DNA of 64,000 nt, from NCBI RefSeq assembly GCF_900168065.1, contig NZ_FUZZ01000001.1, positions 744,001-808,000 of the forward strand, read 5' to 3'. Under the pieces are notes generated by a model, which was not told where the DNA came from, did no database searches, and saw only the letters and a list, made by a program, of their open reading frames with translations. The DNA comes from Chitinophaga ginsengisegetis (lineage in GTDB: Bacteria > Bacteroidota > Bacteroidia > Chitinophagales > Chitinophagaceae). Below are positions 54,001 through 61,959 of the stretch, piece by piece (position 1 is the stretch's first letter; each line of letters opens with the position of its first letter). The translations under genes were made by a program, and so were the position numbers.

Positions 54001-54282
54001 GGTAACGGTATCACTTCATCCTGGCATGTGGAAGACGGATCGTATGTACGGATCAGGAACATTGCGCTTGGCTATAACTTCCCCACCGCTATGCTGGGCA
54101 GGGCAGGCATTTCATCTGCGAGGATCTATGGCGCCGTTCAAAACCCGTTCACCTTCTCCAAATATTCTTTATTTAACCCAGAGATCAGCAACCGTACGGA
54201 AAACGCACTTACAGCCGGAGAGGACTATGGTTCCTACCCGCTGGCACGTACTTACATGATTGGTCTTAACGTCACTTTTTAA
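51061..54282 (+). CDS. SusC/RagA TonB-dependent receptor without STN domain, cassette C
   Basis: A 1073-residue outer-membrane receptor. A signal peptide (ending HAHAQDT) leads straight into the CarboxypepD_reg-like domain (IKGSVMSEGGEPLPGVSVMV), then the plug (ELVVVGYGTRTKKELTGSVS) and barrel to a final aromatic F. It is 130-150 residues shorter than the receptors of cassettes A and B because no STN domain precedes the carboxypeptidase-like domain. This is the classical polysaccharide-type SusC layout. SusD follows after 11 bp. With pectin and glucuronate genes just downstream it may import a plant oligosaccharide, but that is inference. Confidence 0.94.
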   Translation: MIRLLKRYLCVLLVFSCVLHAHAQDTDIAVTIKGSVMSEGGEPLPGVSVMVKQRNGSDKINTTTDEKGVFRLQGMKTGALYDFTFSFIGYENNLLNGFQVKDGNSNLLLIRMKEASKGLNELVVVGYGTRTKKELTGSVSSLRSSDLKQQAVTSFDQALAGKMAGIQVMQTNGAPGGNVSIRVRGVGSISAGNNPLFVIDGLPITNDTRSASPGVNNYQQPFNPLASINVNDIASIDVLKDAASAAIYGSRGSNGVVLIRTKKGEAGKMTVNYDGSYGLQEVNKHVDVLDAYDYAKLVYEGHNNAYLDAVPTGKPTDPNSVRPQNPSTRIPPQILPYLEGKPGLTNTDWQKEIFRQAPMQSHTVSVSGGNEDLSYYFSANYFNQDGIVINNNYKRYSSRFRVDGGSGKFHFGVNMTPSYTDNRLVNAEGPWFAPNSGVIALALGYAPIFPVRNPDGTFADSVNVWGYGQTNQLNPVAVASLVKDRIKNFRLTANAYMEYEFIKNLKYRIVAGTDLNSFRRDYYRPSNLPLPSGTLPSVATGFSNTDMYTNWLTEHTLTYNKTFGKHKLDVLTGFTVQKENQEHNTLTANNFPTDIVTTLNAGQVNAGGSSLEQWSLNSWLGRAQYSYANKYYLTASIRRDGSSRFGINRKWASFPAVSGAWQVSNEPFFRSIKQISSLKIRSSYGLTGNFQIPNYGSLAQMSNANSNYILGNQTLVNGVSVTSPANPNLTWESMASFDLGLEIGLFNEMLNFTVDYYNAKTTKLLLNLPVPGASGFSTYLQNIGAVNNKGLEISLSYNKKIGKDWQLEGNANIAFNTNKVTRLGASGAPIIATGGTGNTYFITKIGETIGSYYLYVADGIYKDQRDLDTSAKTSNPTHVGDLKFKDINGDGKIDANDRAIVGSFQPKYIFGFSNTVRYKNVDLSISIQGSQGNKILNLFRRYIANVEGNFNNLSEVKDHYVSPEDPGNGKVNRANRLATGGNGITSSWHVEDGSYVRIRNIALGYNFPTAMLGRAGISSARIYGAVQNPFTFSKYSLFNPEISNRTENALTAGEDYGSYPLARTYMIGLNVTF

Positions 54283-54293
54283 TACAGCAAACC

Positions 54294-55679
54294 ATGAAAA
54301 AATATAAACTTTATCTTCCGGTACTGGTATTAACTTTTGCCTCCTGTAATAAAGAGTTCCTGGATCTCAACCCCGTGTCTACCATAGCACCCGGCCAGTT
54401 CTTTAAAACCGCCGGCGATGCGGTAACTGCGGTAAATGGCTGTTATGCTTCACTTGCGCAGAGCAGTCAATACGGCGCCACCTTTGAAATACTGATGGAA
54501 GCCCGCGCGGACAATTTTACAGACCAGGACCCTTCTTCCAATGCCGGTCAAAACTACCAGATCAACCGCTATTCAGATAATCCCGGCAATACCAACTTTT
54601 ACAATGCATGGGTAGGCGTATATAACGGCATCTTCCGGTGCAACACGCTGTTGGCTGCTATTGATGGCATCAGCATGGATGAAACATTGAAAAACCGTAT
54701 TAAGGGGGAAGCGCGTTTTATCAGGGCGCTGGATTATTTTAACCTGGTAAGGTTGTGGGGAGCAGTACCGTTGCTGACTACTACCACAGATCCGGTTAAT
54801 GCTGTAAACCTTAAACGCGATGATGTAGTCTCCATCTACAAACAGGTAGAAGAAGATCTTACTTTCGCCGCCGCCAACTTACCTGCAACATACGCTGCTA
54901 CAGAGTCAGGGCGTGTTACAAGCGGCGCAGCAAAAGGATTACTGGGCAAGGTATATCTCTACCAGAAAAAATATGCCGCTGCTCAAACCGTACTGCAGGA
55001 TGTAATAAACAGTAACGTATTTACACTGCTGCCTAAAGTAGCGGATGTATTCAGCACTACCAATAAGTACAATGCGGAAATACTGTTCGCCGTACGCTAT
55101 GCAAAAGGTGTAGCCGGCCAGGATCATGGCTTCTGGTACGCCAATTCACAAACGATCACAGTAGATACCACACTGCTGAAAGCCTATGACGACGCAGATC
55201 TGCGCAAACCGCTGTCGGAATCCGTTAAGCCAAGCGGCAATGCCAACATGATGCCGCGTAAGTTCGTGGACGAACCCATTAACGGAAACGCTGGCAACGA
55301 CTTCCCGGTATTACGCTTTGCAGATGTGCTGCTGATGCAGGCAGAGATCCTCAATGAGCAGGGATACAGCGCCGCGGGCAATGCGTTTACTTACCTGAAT
55401 ATGATACGTACCCGCGCTGGTCTTCCGCAGCTAACGGCCGCCAACCTGCCGGACCAGGCCAGCTTCCGGAATGAAATATACCGGCAACGCCGCCTGGAGC
55501 TGTCATTTGAATGCGACCGCTGGTTTGACCTGCTACGTACCAACCGCGCCGTTTCCGAAATACTGGCTAATAAAAAGGTAAGTCTGCCGGCCTTCCGTCT
55601 CATTTACCCCATACCACAGCAGGAACTAGATATCATGAATAACAAAGCTACCTTCCCGCAGAACCCGGGATATGATTGA
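54294..55679 (+). CDS. SusD/RagB-family lipoprotein, cassette C
   Basis: A 461-residue surface glycan-binding lipoprotein with lipobox VLTFASC (Cys18). The FLDLNPVSTIAPGQFFKTAGD opening, GEARFIRALDYFNLVRLWGA block and RRLELSFECDRWFDLLRTN C-terminal region are family marks. It pairs with the SusC gene upstream and ends the operon at a strong hairpin terminator. Of the SusD genes here it is the closest to the classical carbohydrate type. Confidence 0.93.
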   Translation: MKKYKLYLPVLVLTFASCNKEFLDLNPVSTIAPGQFFKTAGDAVTAVNGCYASLAQSSQYGATFEILMEARADNFTDQDPSSNAGQNYQINRYSDNPGNTNFYNAWVGVYNGIFRCNTLLAAIDGISMDETLKNRIKGEARFIRALDYFNLVRLWGAVPLLTTTTDPVNAVNLKRDDVVSIYKQVEEDLTFAAANLPATYAATESGRVTSGAAKGLLGKVYLYQKKYAAAQTVLQDVINSNVFTLLPKVADVFSTTNKYNAEILFAVRYAKGVAGQDHGFWYANSQTITVDTTLLKAYDDADLRKPLSESVKPSGNANMMPRKFVDEPINGNAGNDFPVLRFADVLLMQAEILNEQGYSAAGNAFTYLNMIRTRAGLPQLTAANLPDQASFRNEIYRQRRLELSFECDRWFDLLRTNRAVSEILANKKVSLPAFRLIYPIPQQELDIMNNKATFPQNPGYD

Positions 55680-55701
55680 TAAAGCAGAAGAGTTTTTATA
55701 A

Positions 55702-55747
55702 GCGGCACCGGTTATTTCCTGGAGAAGTAACCGGTGTCGTATTTTTT
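55702..55747. terminator. Rho-independent terminator after cassette C susD
   Basis: Stem GGCACCGGTTA (55704-55714) pairing with 55728-55738 (one G-U pair), a 13-nt loop and a T6 tract at 55742-55747. It ends the susD transcript and could also stop - strand transcription coming from the pectinesterase gene. Confidence 0.87.
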
Positions 55748-55756
55748 AGCACCGGT

Positions 55757-55959
55757 TTACCTGAAAACTTTTTGTAAGAAGGCGCTGGAGTAGTCCATCG
55801 TTTTATCAAACCACGGGTCGAAAAACCAGAACGGGGTGCGGCGTATCCGGCAGCTCATGGGCTTATTTCAGGTAACCGCTTCCAGGAATACTGCGAAAAG
55901 GCCTGTACAGCCACTCCCATGCCTACAGTCAATACAATGCCTATCTTTCGTATATTCAT
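55757..55959 (-). pseudogene. Short remnant of an exported protein gene after the pectinesterase
   Basis: Downstream of the pectinesterase is ATG 55959, giving a clear signal peptide (MNIRKIGIVLTVGMGVAVQA) and FSQYSWKRLPEISP, then a stop. A second frame starts at once, overlapping ATGA, and continues for 33 codons with TPFWFFDPWFDKTMDYSSAF before stopping at 55757. The opening YSWKRLPEI resembles exported GH28-type polygalacturonases of this group, but I am not sure of that. A gene carrying a signal and so little else is probably the leftover of a large deletion; the ends survive in different frames. Confidence 0.45.
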
Positions 55960-55964
55960 ACCAG

Positions 55965-56930
55965 TTATTTTTCGTTGTAAACGGGATTCCATCCACCTAA
56001 TATTTTTACCGGCGTATATTCTTTTGCCTGTTTGCCGCTCAGCTGTTTGCTCCACGGCACCCTTCCTGTAACAACAGCCCCTTCTCCCCTGTTATTATAT
56101 TCTGCGTAAAAAGCAGTTTGTTCATTCTCTGTTTTATCCCAGTTGTGCCAGCCAACCGGCAGGATATGCTTTCCCAATTCGCAACGGATAAAAACGGTAC
56201 GGGCATAGGCGCGCCACGGTCTGCCGAGGTATACCTTACCCGCTTCTTTGTTTGCGGTGATGTTACATTCCAGGAACACATATCCATATGCCTGCTCTTT
56301 TGTGGTAGCAGCAGCAGTGATATAGGAATCCGAAAGACTCCGGATAGTACAATGATGGAACAACGCCGTAGCAGGACCAAAAATGAAATCGGTAGTCCCT
56401 TCAATGACGCAATTCTCATAATACTGGCGGCTATTACTGTTGGCTGTTAGCAGCGTATCCTGGTTGCCAAGCAGCTTACAGTTGCGGATCACGAAATGAT
56501 CGCCGTCCACATGCAGGGCAACGGCCTGGCCTACACGTCCTGCCGTATTCCGTATAGTCAGGTTTTCTATTTTCACGTCGTTGCCTTGTACCCATACGGT
56601 GTAGGAATTAAAAGTGCTGAGCTTCTTATCACCCACCAGCTTACCGGAATAATCATCGTTGGTAATAATAGTACTATCACGGCTTTCGCCAATGAAGGTG
56701 ATATTCGTTACCCATGAAGGGATCACCAGTTTTTCAGGATATATCCCATTCTTAACAGTAATGGTAAGTGGTACGGGAGAATAGGCCCTTACGGCATTCA
56801 CTGCTTCCTGGATGGTGGTATAATCCCCGCTGCCATCTTTAGCCACTGTTAAGCGCGAGGGATATGTTTGCTGTGCCATTACGCCTGTGGCAGAGAATAT
56901 AACGAGTAACAGGTAAAATAGTTGCTTCAT
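55965..56930 (-). CDS. Pectinesterase, CE8 family
   Basis: Exported pectin methylesterase, 321 residues, signal ending GVMAQQ. It follows the CE8 right-handed beta-helix pattern: DGSGDYTTIQEAVNAV at the start, then GNQDTLL and GTTDFIFG supplying the two catalytic Asp residues, the Gln in RVGQAVALHV, and YLGRPWRAYARTVF with the Arg and Trp of the substrate site. It removes methyl esters from homogalacturonan, exposing it to lyases and hydrolases. A LacI-type operator candidate lies 78 bp upstream. It shares the strand with the mannonate dehydratase gene, separated by 139 bp. Confidence 0.94.
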   Translation of the reverse strand: MKQLFYLLLVIFSATGVMAQQTYPSRLTVAKDGSGDYTTIQEAVNAVRAYSPVPLTITVKNGIYPEKLVIPSWVTNITFIGESRDSTIITNDDYSGKLVGDKKLSTFNSYTVWVQGNDVKIENLTIRNTAGRVGQAVALHVDGDHFVIRNCKLLGNQDTLLTANSNSRQYYENCVIEGTTDFIFGPATALFHHCTIRSLSDSYITAAATTKEQAYGYVFLECNITANKEAGKVYLGRPWRAYARTVFIRCELGKHILPVGWHNWDKTENEQTAFYAEYNNRGEGAVVTGRVPWSKQLSGKQAKEYTPVKILGGWNPVYNEK

Positions 56931-57007
56931 GTTGATGCTGATATGGAATTCTGGGTCTCCGTTAGCAGAATCAAGCTACAGAAATATACATGCAAAAAAG
57001 TATTTTT

Positions 57008-57025
57008 TTACGCAATCGTTGCCGG
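57008..57025. promoter_or_regulatory. LacI-type operator candidate, upstream of pectinesterase
   Basis: TTACGCAATCG followed by TTGCCGG, an imperfect dyad with one base fewer at the centre than the two operators near the LacI gene. Weaker than those, but it lies 78 bp upstream of the pectinesterase start. Confidence 0.45.
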
Positions 57026-57069
57026 AACGCCGTGGCATAGCATTACAGGAAATGCACTGCAACTTTATC

Positions 57070-58233
57070 CTATAGCACGCTGGCAAGACCAATTTGCAGT
57101 CCCCGGAGTTCAGCAAGTCCCTTCAGCCGCCCTATACAGGAATAGCCCGGGTAAGTGGTTTTAGCCAAATCATCGAGCATCTGGTGACCATGATCCGGCC
57201 GTACCGGCAGGGAAACATTCCGTTGTTTCATCAGTAACAGTAACGCACGTACGATAGCCACCATATCTGCATCTCCATCTAAATGACCGGCCTCAAAAAA
57301 GTTCCCGGATGCATCGCGCCGGGTGTTGCGCAGGTGAAGAAAATGAATGTGCGCACCCAATCGCTGAATGATGCCGGTAAGATCATTACCGGGCCGTACG
57401 CCCAGTGAACCGGTACAGTAACACAGTCCGTTTGCCGGCGAAGGAACGGCGTTCACGATTGCAAACAAGTCGGATTCTGAACTGACAACACGGGGCAATC
57501 CCAACACCGCATAAGGCGGATCATCAGGGTGTATGGCCATTTTCAACCCCAGTTGTTCCGCCACGGGCACCACTTCTTTCAAAAAATAAAATAAGTGCTC
57601 CCTTAATGTTGAAGCATCTATCCCTTTATATGTTTCCAGTGCTGCCAGAATTTCTTCCGGCGTAAAGCGACCAGTGCTGCCTGGCAGCCCCAGCAGCGCG
57701 TTCCGGAATACTTCGTTTTTTTGTTCGTCCGTATGTGTATGCAGCCATTTTTCTGCTGTTTCAATTTCAGCTGTACTATAGTCCTTCTCTGCATGCGGTC
57801 TTTTTAGCATGAAGAGATCAAACGCTACAAAGGCGGCGCGTTCATAATAGAGCGCCTTACTGCCGTCGGGCATGGTGTGACTAATATCCGTGCGGACCCA
57901 ATCCAGCACCGGCATGAAATTATACGTAACCACCTTTATGCCGCAGGCGGCGAGGTGTTGCAAACTCTTCTTGTAATTTTCTATATGCGCGGGGTAATTA
58001 CCACTGCGCCGTTTTATATCCTCGCTTACGGGCAGGCTCTCTACTACTGTCCAGCTCATACCTTCGGCTTCTATGAGGGACTTCCGTTGTTGAATTTCCG
58101 CTACGGGCCAAACGTCTCCCACCGGGATATGATGCAGCGCAGTAACCACACCTGCGCAACCGGATTGGCGGATGTCCTTTAAACTAACAATATCATGCGG
58201 CCCAAACCAGCGCATGGTTTCATGCATTAACAT
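57070..58233 (-). CDS. uxuA: Mannonate dehydratase
   Basis: D-mannonate dehydratase, 387 residues, close to the 394 of E. coli UxuA. It converts D-mannonate to 2-keto-3-deoxygluconate in the uronate pathway in the cytosol. The N-terminal MRWFGPHDIVSLKDIRQ with GVVTALHHIPVGDVW and the metal-site segments KMAIHPDDPPYAVLGLPR, HFLHLRN and PVRPDHGHQM are diagnostic. The start is ATG 58233; ATG 58227 is an equal alternative. It is divergent from the LacI gene and the operator between them should control both. Confidence 0.95.
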   Translation of the reverse strand: MLMHETMRWFGPHDIVSLKDIRQSGCAGVVTALHHIPVGDVWPVAEIQQRKSLIEAEGMSWTVVESLPVSEDIKRRSGNYPAHIENYKKSLQHLAACGIKVVTYNFMPVLDWVRTDISHTMPDGSKALYYERAAFVAFDLFMLKRPHAEKDYSTAEIETAEKWLHTHTDEQKNEVFRNALLGLPGSTGRFTPEEILAALETYKGIDASTLREHLFYFLKEVVPVAEQLGLKMAIHPDDPPYAVLGLPRVVSSESDLFAIVNAVPSPANGLCYCTGSLGVRPGNDLTGIIQRLGAHIHFLHLRNTRRDASGNFFEAGHLDGDADMVAIVRALLLLMKQRNVSLPVRPDHGHQMLDDLAKTTYPGYSCIGRLKGLAELRGLQIGLASVL

Positions 58234-58505
58234 AAATGTTATATTTTTCTGAAGATGCTTTGAATACTATGGCATCTTTAATACGATCTGCGCCAGGAAA
58301 AGAAGGCTGTAAAAAGCCATGGTCAATATCCGGCTGATGGACAGCCTGACAATGCCCGGGTCAGAGACGCCGTAAAAAGATGAGCGCTACCGGATTTTGG
58401 TTGATCAATAAGTTGTTTCATAACGGGCTTTTTACGTGAAAAAATGGATTGCTGGCTGATGGGTCAGGGCTCGTCCTGTGAAACGAATATAAGAAAAAAT
58501 CAGAT

Positions 58506-58523
58506 TTACGTAACCGATTGCAT
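58506..58523. promoter_or_regulatory. LacI-type operator between uxuA and the regulator gene
   Basis: TTACGTAACCGATTGCAT, a near-palindrome with a central CG and half-site TTACGTAAC/GATTGC, the usual LacI-family layout. It sits in the divergent region (58234-58572) 50 bp upstream of the regulator ATG, fitting autoregulation and control of uxuA. Confidence 0.7.
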
Positions 58524-58572
58524 TTTTTTATTCAGAAAAAGTTCATTTCCTTTGAGAAACAGCTGTACTAAA

Positions 58573-59613
58573 ATGCCAGAAGACCGGGAAGCCACGATAT
58601 ACGACATAGCCAAATACCTGAATGTTTCGGCCGCCACGGTGAGCAGGGGGTTGAAAAACAACCCTATGATCAGCAAAAACACCCGGAAAAAGATTGTGGA
58701 GGCTGCAAAAACGCTTGGTTATCAATCCAATACATTTGCCAGTAGTTTAAGGAGCAGGCATACCCACACACTGGGTGTGCTGGTGCCGCGATTGAACAGT
58801 CACTTTATGTCGTCCGCCCTGGCCGGCATGGAAAATGCCGCCAACCGGCATGGTTACAACCTGATTATTGCGCAATCGCTCGAAGATGTGGAGAAGGAAA
58901 AGCGCAACGCGGCCACCATGTTTAATAAAAGAGTAGACGGACTCCTCATCTCCCTGTCGTCCAATGCGCAGGACATCAACCACCTGGAACCTTTCTTTAA
59001 ACGGAAAATACCCGTAGTATTCTTCGACCGCGTGTTTCCCCATGAGGAAAGCACTTCTGTTGGCATCAATAACCACGAGGCGGCCTATAATATTACCAAA
59101 CACCTGATAGGGCAAGGCTGCAAACGGATCATGCACCTGGGAGGAAATTTACTGCGGAATGTATACCAGGAAAGGCTTAACGGCTACAAGAAAGCGCTGC
59201 AGGACCATCACCTGTCCTTTTCCAAAAAGCTTTATTTATCCAGTACGCTTTCTGAGCAGGCCGGCACAGATGCCGCCAGGTATATCCTGGACTTAGCTCC
59301 CGGTGAGCGCCCGGATGCCGTATTTTCTGCCAACGACACGGCCGCCGTGTATTGCATGCTGGCGCTTAAAGCGGCAGGCCTGCGCATTCCGGAGGATATT
59401 GCCTTTGCCGGTTTTAACAATGACCCCATCAGCAGGGTGATTGAGCCCAATCTTACTACGATGGACTATTCCGGCAACAGTATAGGCGATACCGCCGCTA
59501 CCAATTTAATCAATCATCTTAAAGGGATCAGCAACCTGTATACCACCGATGCCATTACGCTCCGTGCGGAAATGGTGATCAGGGCTTCTTCCCTGAAAAA
59601 ATTACCGGAATAG
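58573..59613 (+). CDS. LacI-family transcriptional regulator
   Basis: A 346-residue LacI/GalR-type regulator, started at ATG 58573 (MPEDREATIYDIAKYLN), since the longer frame would run over the operator. The helix-turn-helix DIAKYLNVSAATVSRGLKN is followed by the hinge and a periplasmic-binding-like effector domain with HTLGVLVPRLNSHFMSSALAG, VDGLLISLS and DAVFSANDTAAVYCM. It probably responds to a uronate or aldobiuronic acid intermediate and represses uxuA, GH67 and related genes. Three candidate operators around it agree with this. Confidence 0.94.
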   Translation: MPEDREATIYDIAKYLNVSAATVSRGLKNNPMISKNTRKKIVEAAKTLGYQSNTFASSLRSRHTHTLGVLVPRLNSHFMSSALAGMENAANRHGYNLIIAQSLEDVEKEKRNAATMFNKRVDGLLISLSSNAQDINHLEPFFKRKIPVVFFDRVFPHEESTSVGINNHEAAYNITKHLIGQGCKRIMHLGGNLLRNVYQERLNGYKKALQDHHLSFSKKLYLSSTLSEQAGTDAARYILDLAPGERPDAVFSANDTAAVYCMLALKAAGLRIPEDIAFAGFNNDPISRVIEPNLTTMDYSGNSIGDTAATNLINHLKGISNLYTTDAITLRAEMVIRASSLKKLPE

Positions 59614-59628
59614 GTTTTTTTTGCGATA

Positions 59629-59661
59629 TTTACGCAACCGATTGCGAAAATAATGCGTAAA
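59629..59661. promoter_or_regulatory. LacI-type operator cluster upstream of GH67 operon
   Basis: TTTACGCAACCGATTGCGAA (59629-59648), very like the operator at 58506, plus an inverted half-site TGCGTAAA at 59654-59661. It lies 133-152 bp upstream of the alpha-glucuronidase ATG, just after the regulator stop. Confidence 0.72.
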
Positions 59662-59780
59662 ATGAGGCAATTTGCCACCTTTCGGAGCCCGGCACTAAAG
59701 AATTATTCCACGATTATAATACCTTGTTCCGGCATCATTGTCAGAAAGACACTAATTCCATAAAATAGTTTGTTGTCTGT

Positions 59781-61931
59781 ATGAAAAAACACACGTTATT
59801 GATTTTATGCCTCTGCTGCGTGCTGATAGCAAAAGGAGAAAACGGTTATGATCTCTGGCTGAGATATAAACCCGTAGGAAATAAAACACTTCTGCAATCC
59901 TACCGCGAAAATATTACCACGATCATTACAAGCGGATCATCTGCAACGATGGATATTGTAAAGAATGAACTATCAACAGGCCTGCAGGGTTTATTGCAAA
60001 CAACCATAGATCACGGCGCCGCTGTTAACCGCCACGGCGCCATCATTGCAGGCACTCCCCGCTCCTCCCCACTGATCAGCAACGCCGGGATAGCCATACC
60101 ACTGCAACAAGCCGGTGAAGAAGGGTTTGTTATTCTTTCTAAAATACTCAACGGCAAACGGTGTATCCTCATCAGCGGTAACACAGAAAAAGGTGTGCTG
60201 TATGGTACCTTCCATTTTCTGCGGCTCCTGCAAACGGAGCAATCCATTCAACAGCTAAATATTATTTCCGCGCCAAAGATCCGCCTCCGGATGCTGGATC
60301 ACTGGGATAACCCCGACAGAACCGTAGAAAGAGGCTACGCCGGCTTTTCTATCTGGAACTGGCATACGCTGCCCGGTTATATTGATCAGCGCTATATCGA
60401 CTACGCAAGGGCGAATGCATCTATAGGCATCAACGGCACGGTAGTAACCAATGTAAATGCAAACGCTGTTGTGCTCACCCAACCCTACCTGGAAAAAGTA
60501 AAAGCACTGGCGGATGTGCTGCGACCCTACGGGATCAAAATCTATCTCACCGCAAGGTTCAGCGCTCCTATGGAAATAGGCGGACTAAAAACCGCTGACC
60601 CGCTGGATGCCTCCGTACAGCACTGGTGGCAGGAAAAAATAAAAGAAATATATACCTATGTGCCTGACTTCGGCGGCTTCCTGGTGAAAGCCAATAGCGA
60701 AGGGCAACCCGGCCCGCAGGACTATAAACGCACACATGCCGATGGCGCCAATATGCTCGCAGATGCTATTGCTCCTTTTAAAGGCATAGTGATATGGCGG
60801 GCATTTGTTTACAGCAACGAGAACCCGCTGGACCGCCATAAGCAAGCCTACGACGACTTTGTTCCCCTTGATGGTACATTCAGACCGAACGTATTGGTAC
60901 AGGTGAAAAACGGGGCCATTGACTTCATGCCAAGAGAACCCTTTCACCCGTTGTTTGGCGCCATGCCTAAAACACCGCTGATGATGGAGTTCCAGGTAAC
61001 GCAGGAATATCTCGGTCAGGGTACAAGCCTTGTATTCCTCGCGCCGTTGTTTAAAGAAACGCTGGAAAGCGATACATACAGCAAAGGCAAAGGCAGCACC
61101 GTAGCAAAAGTAATCGATGGAAGTTTGGAGCATCATCCTTTAACCGGCATGGCCGGCGTGGCTAATATTGGCAACGACATCAACTGGTGCGGCCATCCAT
61201 TTGCGCAGGCAAACTGGTATGCGCTTGGCCGCCTTGCGTGGGACCACACTATTTCCAGTGAACAAATCGCGGATGAATGGCTGCGGATGACGTATTCCAA
61301 CAACCCCCGGTTCCTGAAAGCGGCCTCCCGGCTAATGCTGGAAAGCCGCGATATCATTGTACAATATTCCAACCCAATAGGGTTGCATCATATCATGGGT
61401 ACCAGTCACCACTACGGCCCCGCGCCCTGGGTAAATAACCAGCAACGCCCTGAATGGAATCCGGTTTATTATCACAAAGCCGACAGCGGCGGCATCGGCT
61501 TTAACCGCACCGCAACCGGCAGCAATGCGCTGGCGCAATACCAGCCGGCTGCAAGAGAACAATGGGAAAACATGCAGACCTGCGACGAAAAATACTTGTT
61601 GTGGTTTCATCATGTGCCCTGGAATTTCCGGATGAAAAGCGGGAAGAGCTTATGGGAAGAATTATGTTATCAATATTACACAGGCGCTGAACGTGCAGGA
61701 AAGATGCAGGATACCTGGAAAAGCTTACAGCCCTTTGTAGATAAACAAAGATTTGAACAGGTAAACATGCTGCTGAAAATTCAACATACAGAAGCCATCT
61801 GGTGGAGAAATGCATGTATCTTGTATTTCCAGACTTTCAGCAAAATGCCTATTCCGGCATCATACGAACAACCAGGCAAAACATTGGAGTACTATAAAAG
61901 TCTGCGGTTCCCGTTTGCACCGGGTATTTAA
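59781..61931 (+). CDS. Alpha-glucuronidase, GH67 family
   Basis: Exported xylan alpha-1,2-glucuronidase of 716 residues with a signal peptide (HTLLILCLCCVLIAKG). The catalytic residues expected from the Cellvibrio GH67 enzyme (Glu292, Asp365, Glu393) align in spacing with Glu307 (KANSEGQPGP), Asp381 (NGAIDFMPREP) and Glu409 (TQEYLGQ). The DHWDNPDRTVERGYAG block is also diagnostic. It removes (4-O-methyl)glucuronic acid from the non-reducing ends of xylo-oligosaccharides. The SDR gene follows after 28 bp. Its exact place, periplasm or outer membrane, is not fixed by the sequence. Confidence 0.96.
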   Translation: MKKHTLLILCLCCVLIAKGENGYDLWLRYKPVGNKTLLQSYRENITTIITSGSSATMDIVKNELSTGLQGLLQTTIDHGAAVNRHGAIIAGTPRSSPLISNAGIAIPLQQAGEEGFVILSKILNGKRCILISGNTEKGVLYGTFHFLRLLQTEQSIQQLNIISAPKIRLRMLDHWDNPDRTVERGYAGFSIWNWHTLPGYIDQRYIDYARANASIGINGTVVTNVNANAVVLTQPYLEKVKALADVLRPYGIKIYLTARFSAPMEIGGLKTADPLDASVQHWWQEKIKEIYTYVPDFGGFLVKANSEGQPGPQDYKRTHADGANMLADAIAPFKGIVIWRAFVYSNENPLDRHKQAYDDFVPLDGTFRPNVLVQVKNGAIDFMPREPFHPLFGAMPKTPLMMEFQVTQEYLGQGTSLVFLAPLFKETLESDTYSKGKGSTVAKVIDGSLEHHPLTGMAGVANIGNDINWCGHPFAQANWYALGRLAWDHTISSEQIADEWLRMTYSNNPRFLKAASRLMLESRDIIVQYSNPIGLHHIMGTSHHYGPAPWVNNQQRPEWNPVYYHKADSGGIGFNRTATGSNALAQYQPAAREQWENMQTCDEKYLLWFHHVPWNFRMKSGKSLWEELCYQYYTGAERAGKMQDTWKSLQPFVDKQRFEQVNMLLKIQHTEAIWWRNACILYFQTFSKMPIPASYEQPGKTLEYYKSLRFPFAPGI

Positions 61932-61959
61932 CCACAGCATATTAAACCAACGAAGGACG

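Noticed and set aside
58323..58421. Short - strand frame (32 codons, MKQLIDQPKSG) upstream of uxuA, with a hydrophobic stretch in another frame
   Set aside because: Too short, no recognisable family and no support from context; it could be a remnant but I cannot show it.
58600..58610. TACGACATAGC, resembling the left half of the 23-bp element
   Set aside because: It lies inside the LacI coding region, where it encodes the conserved IYDIA segment of the helix-turn-helix.
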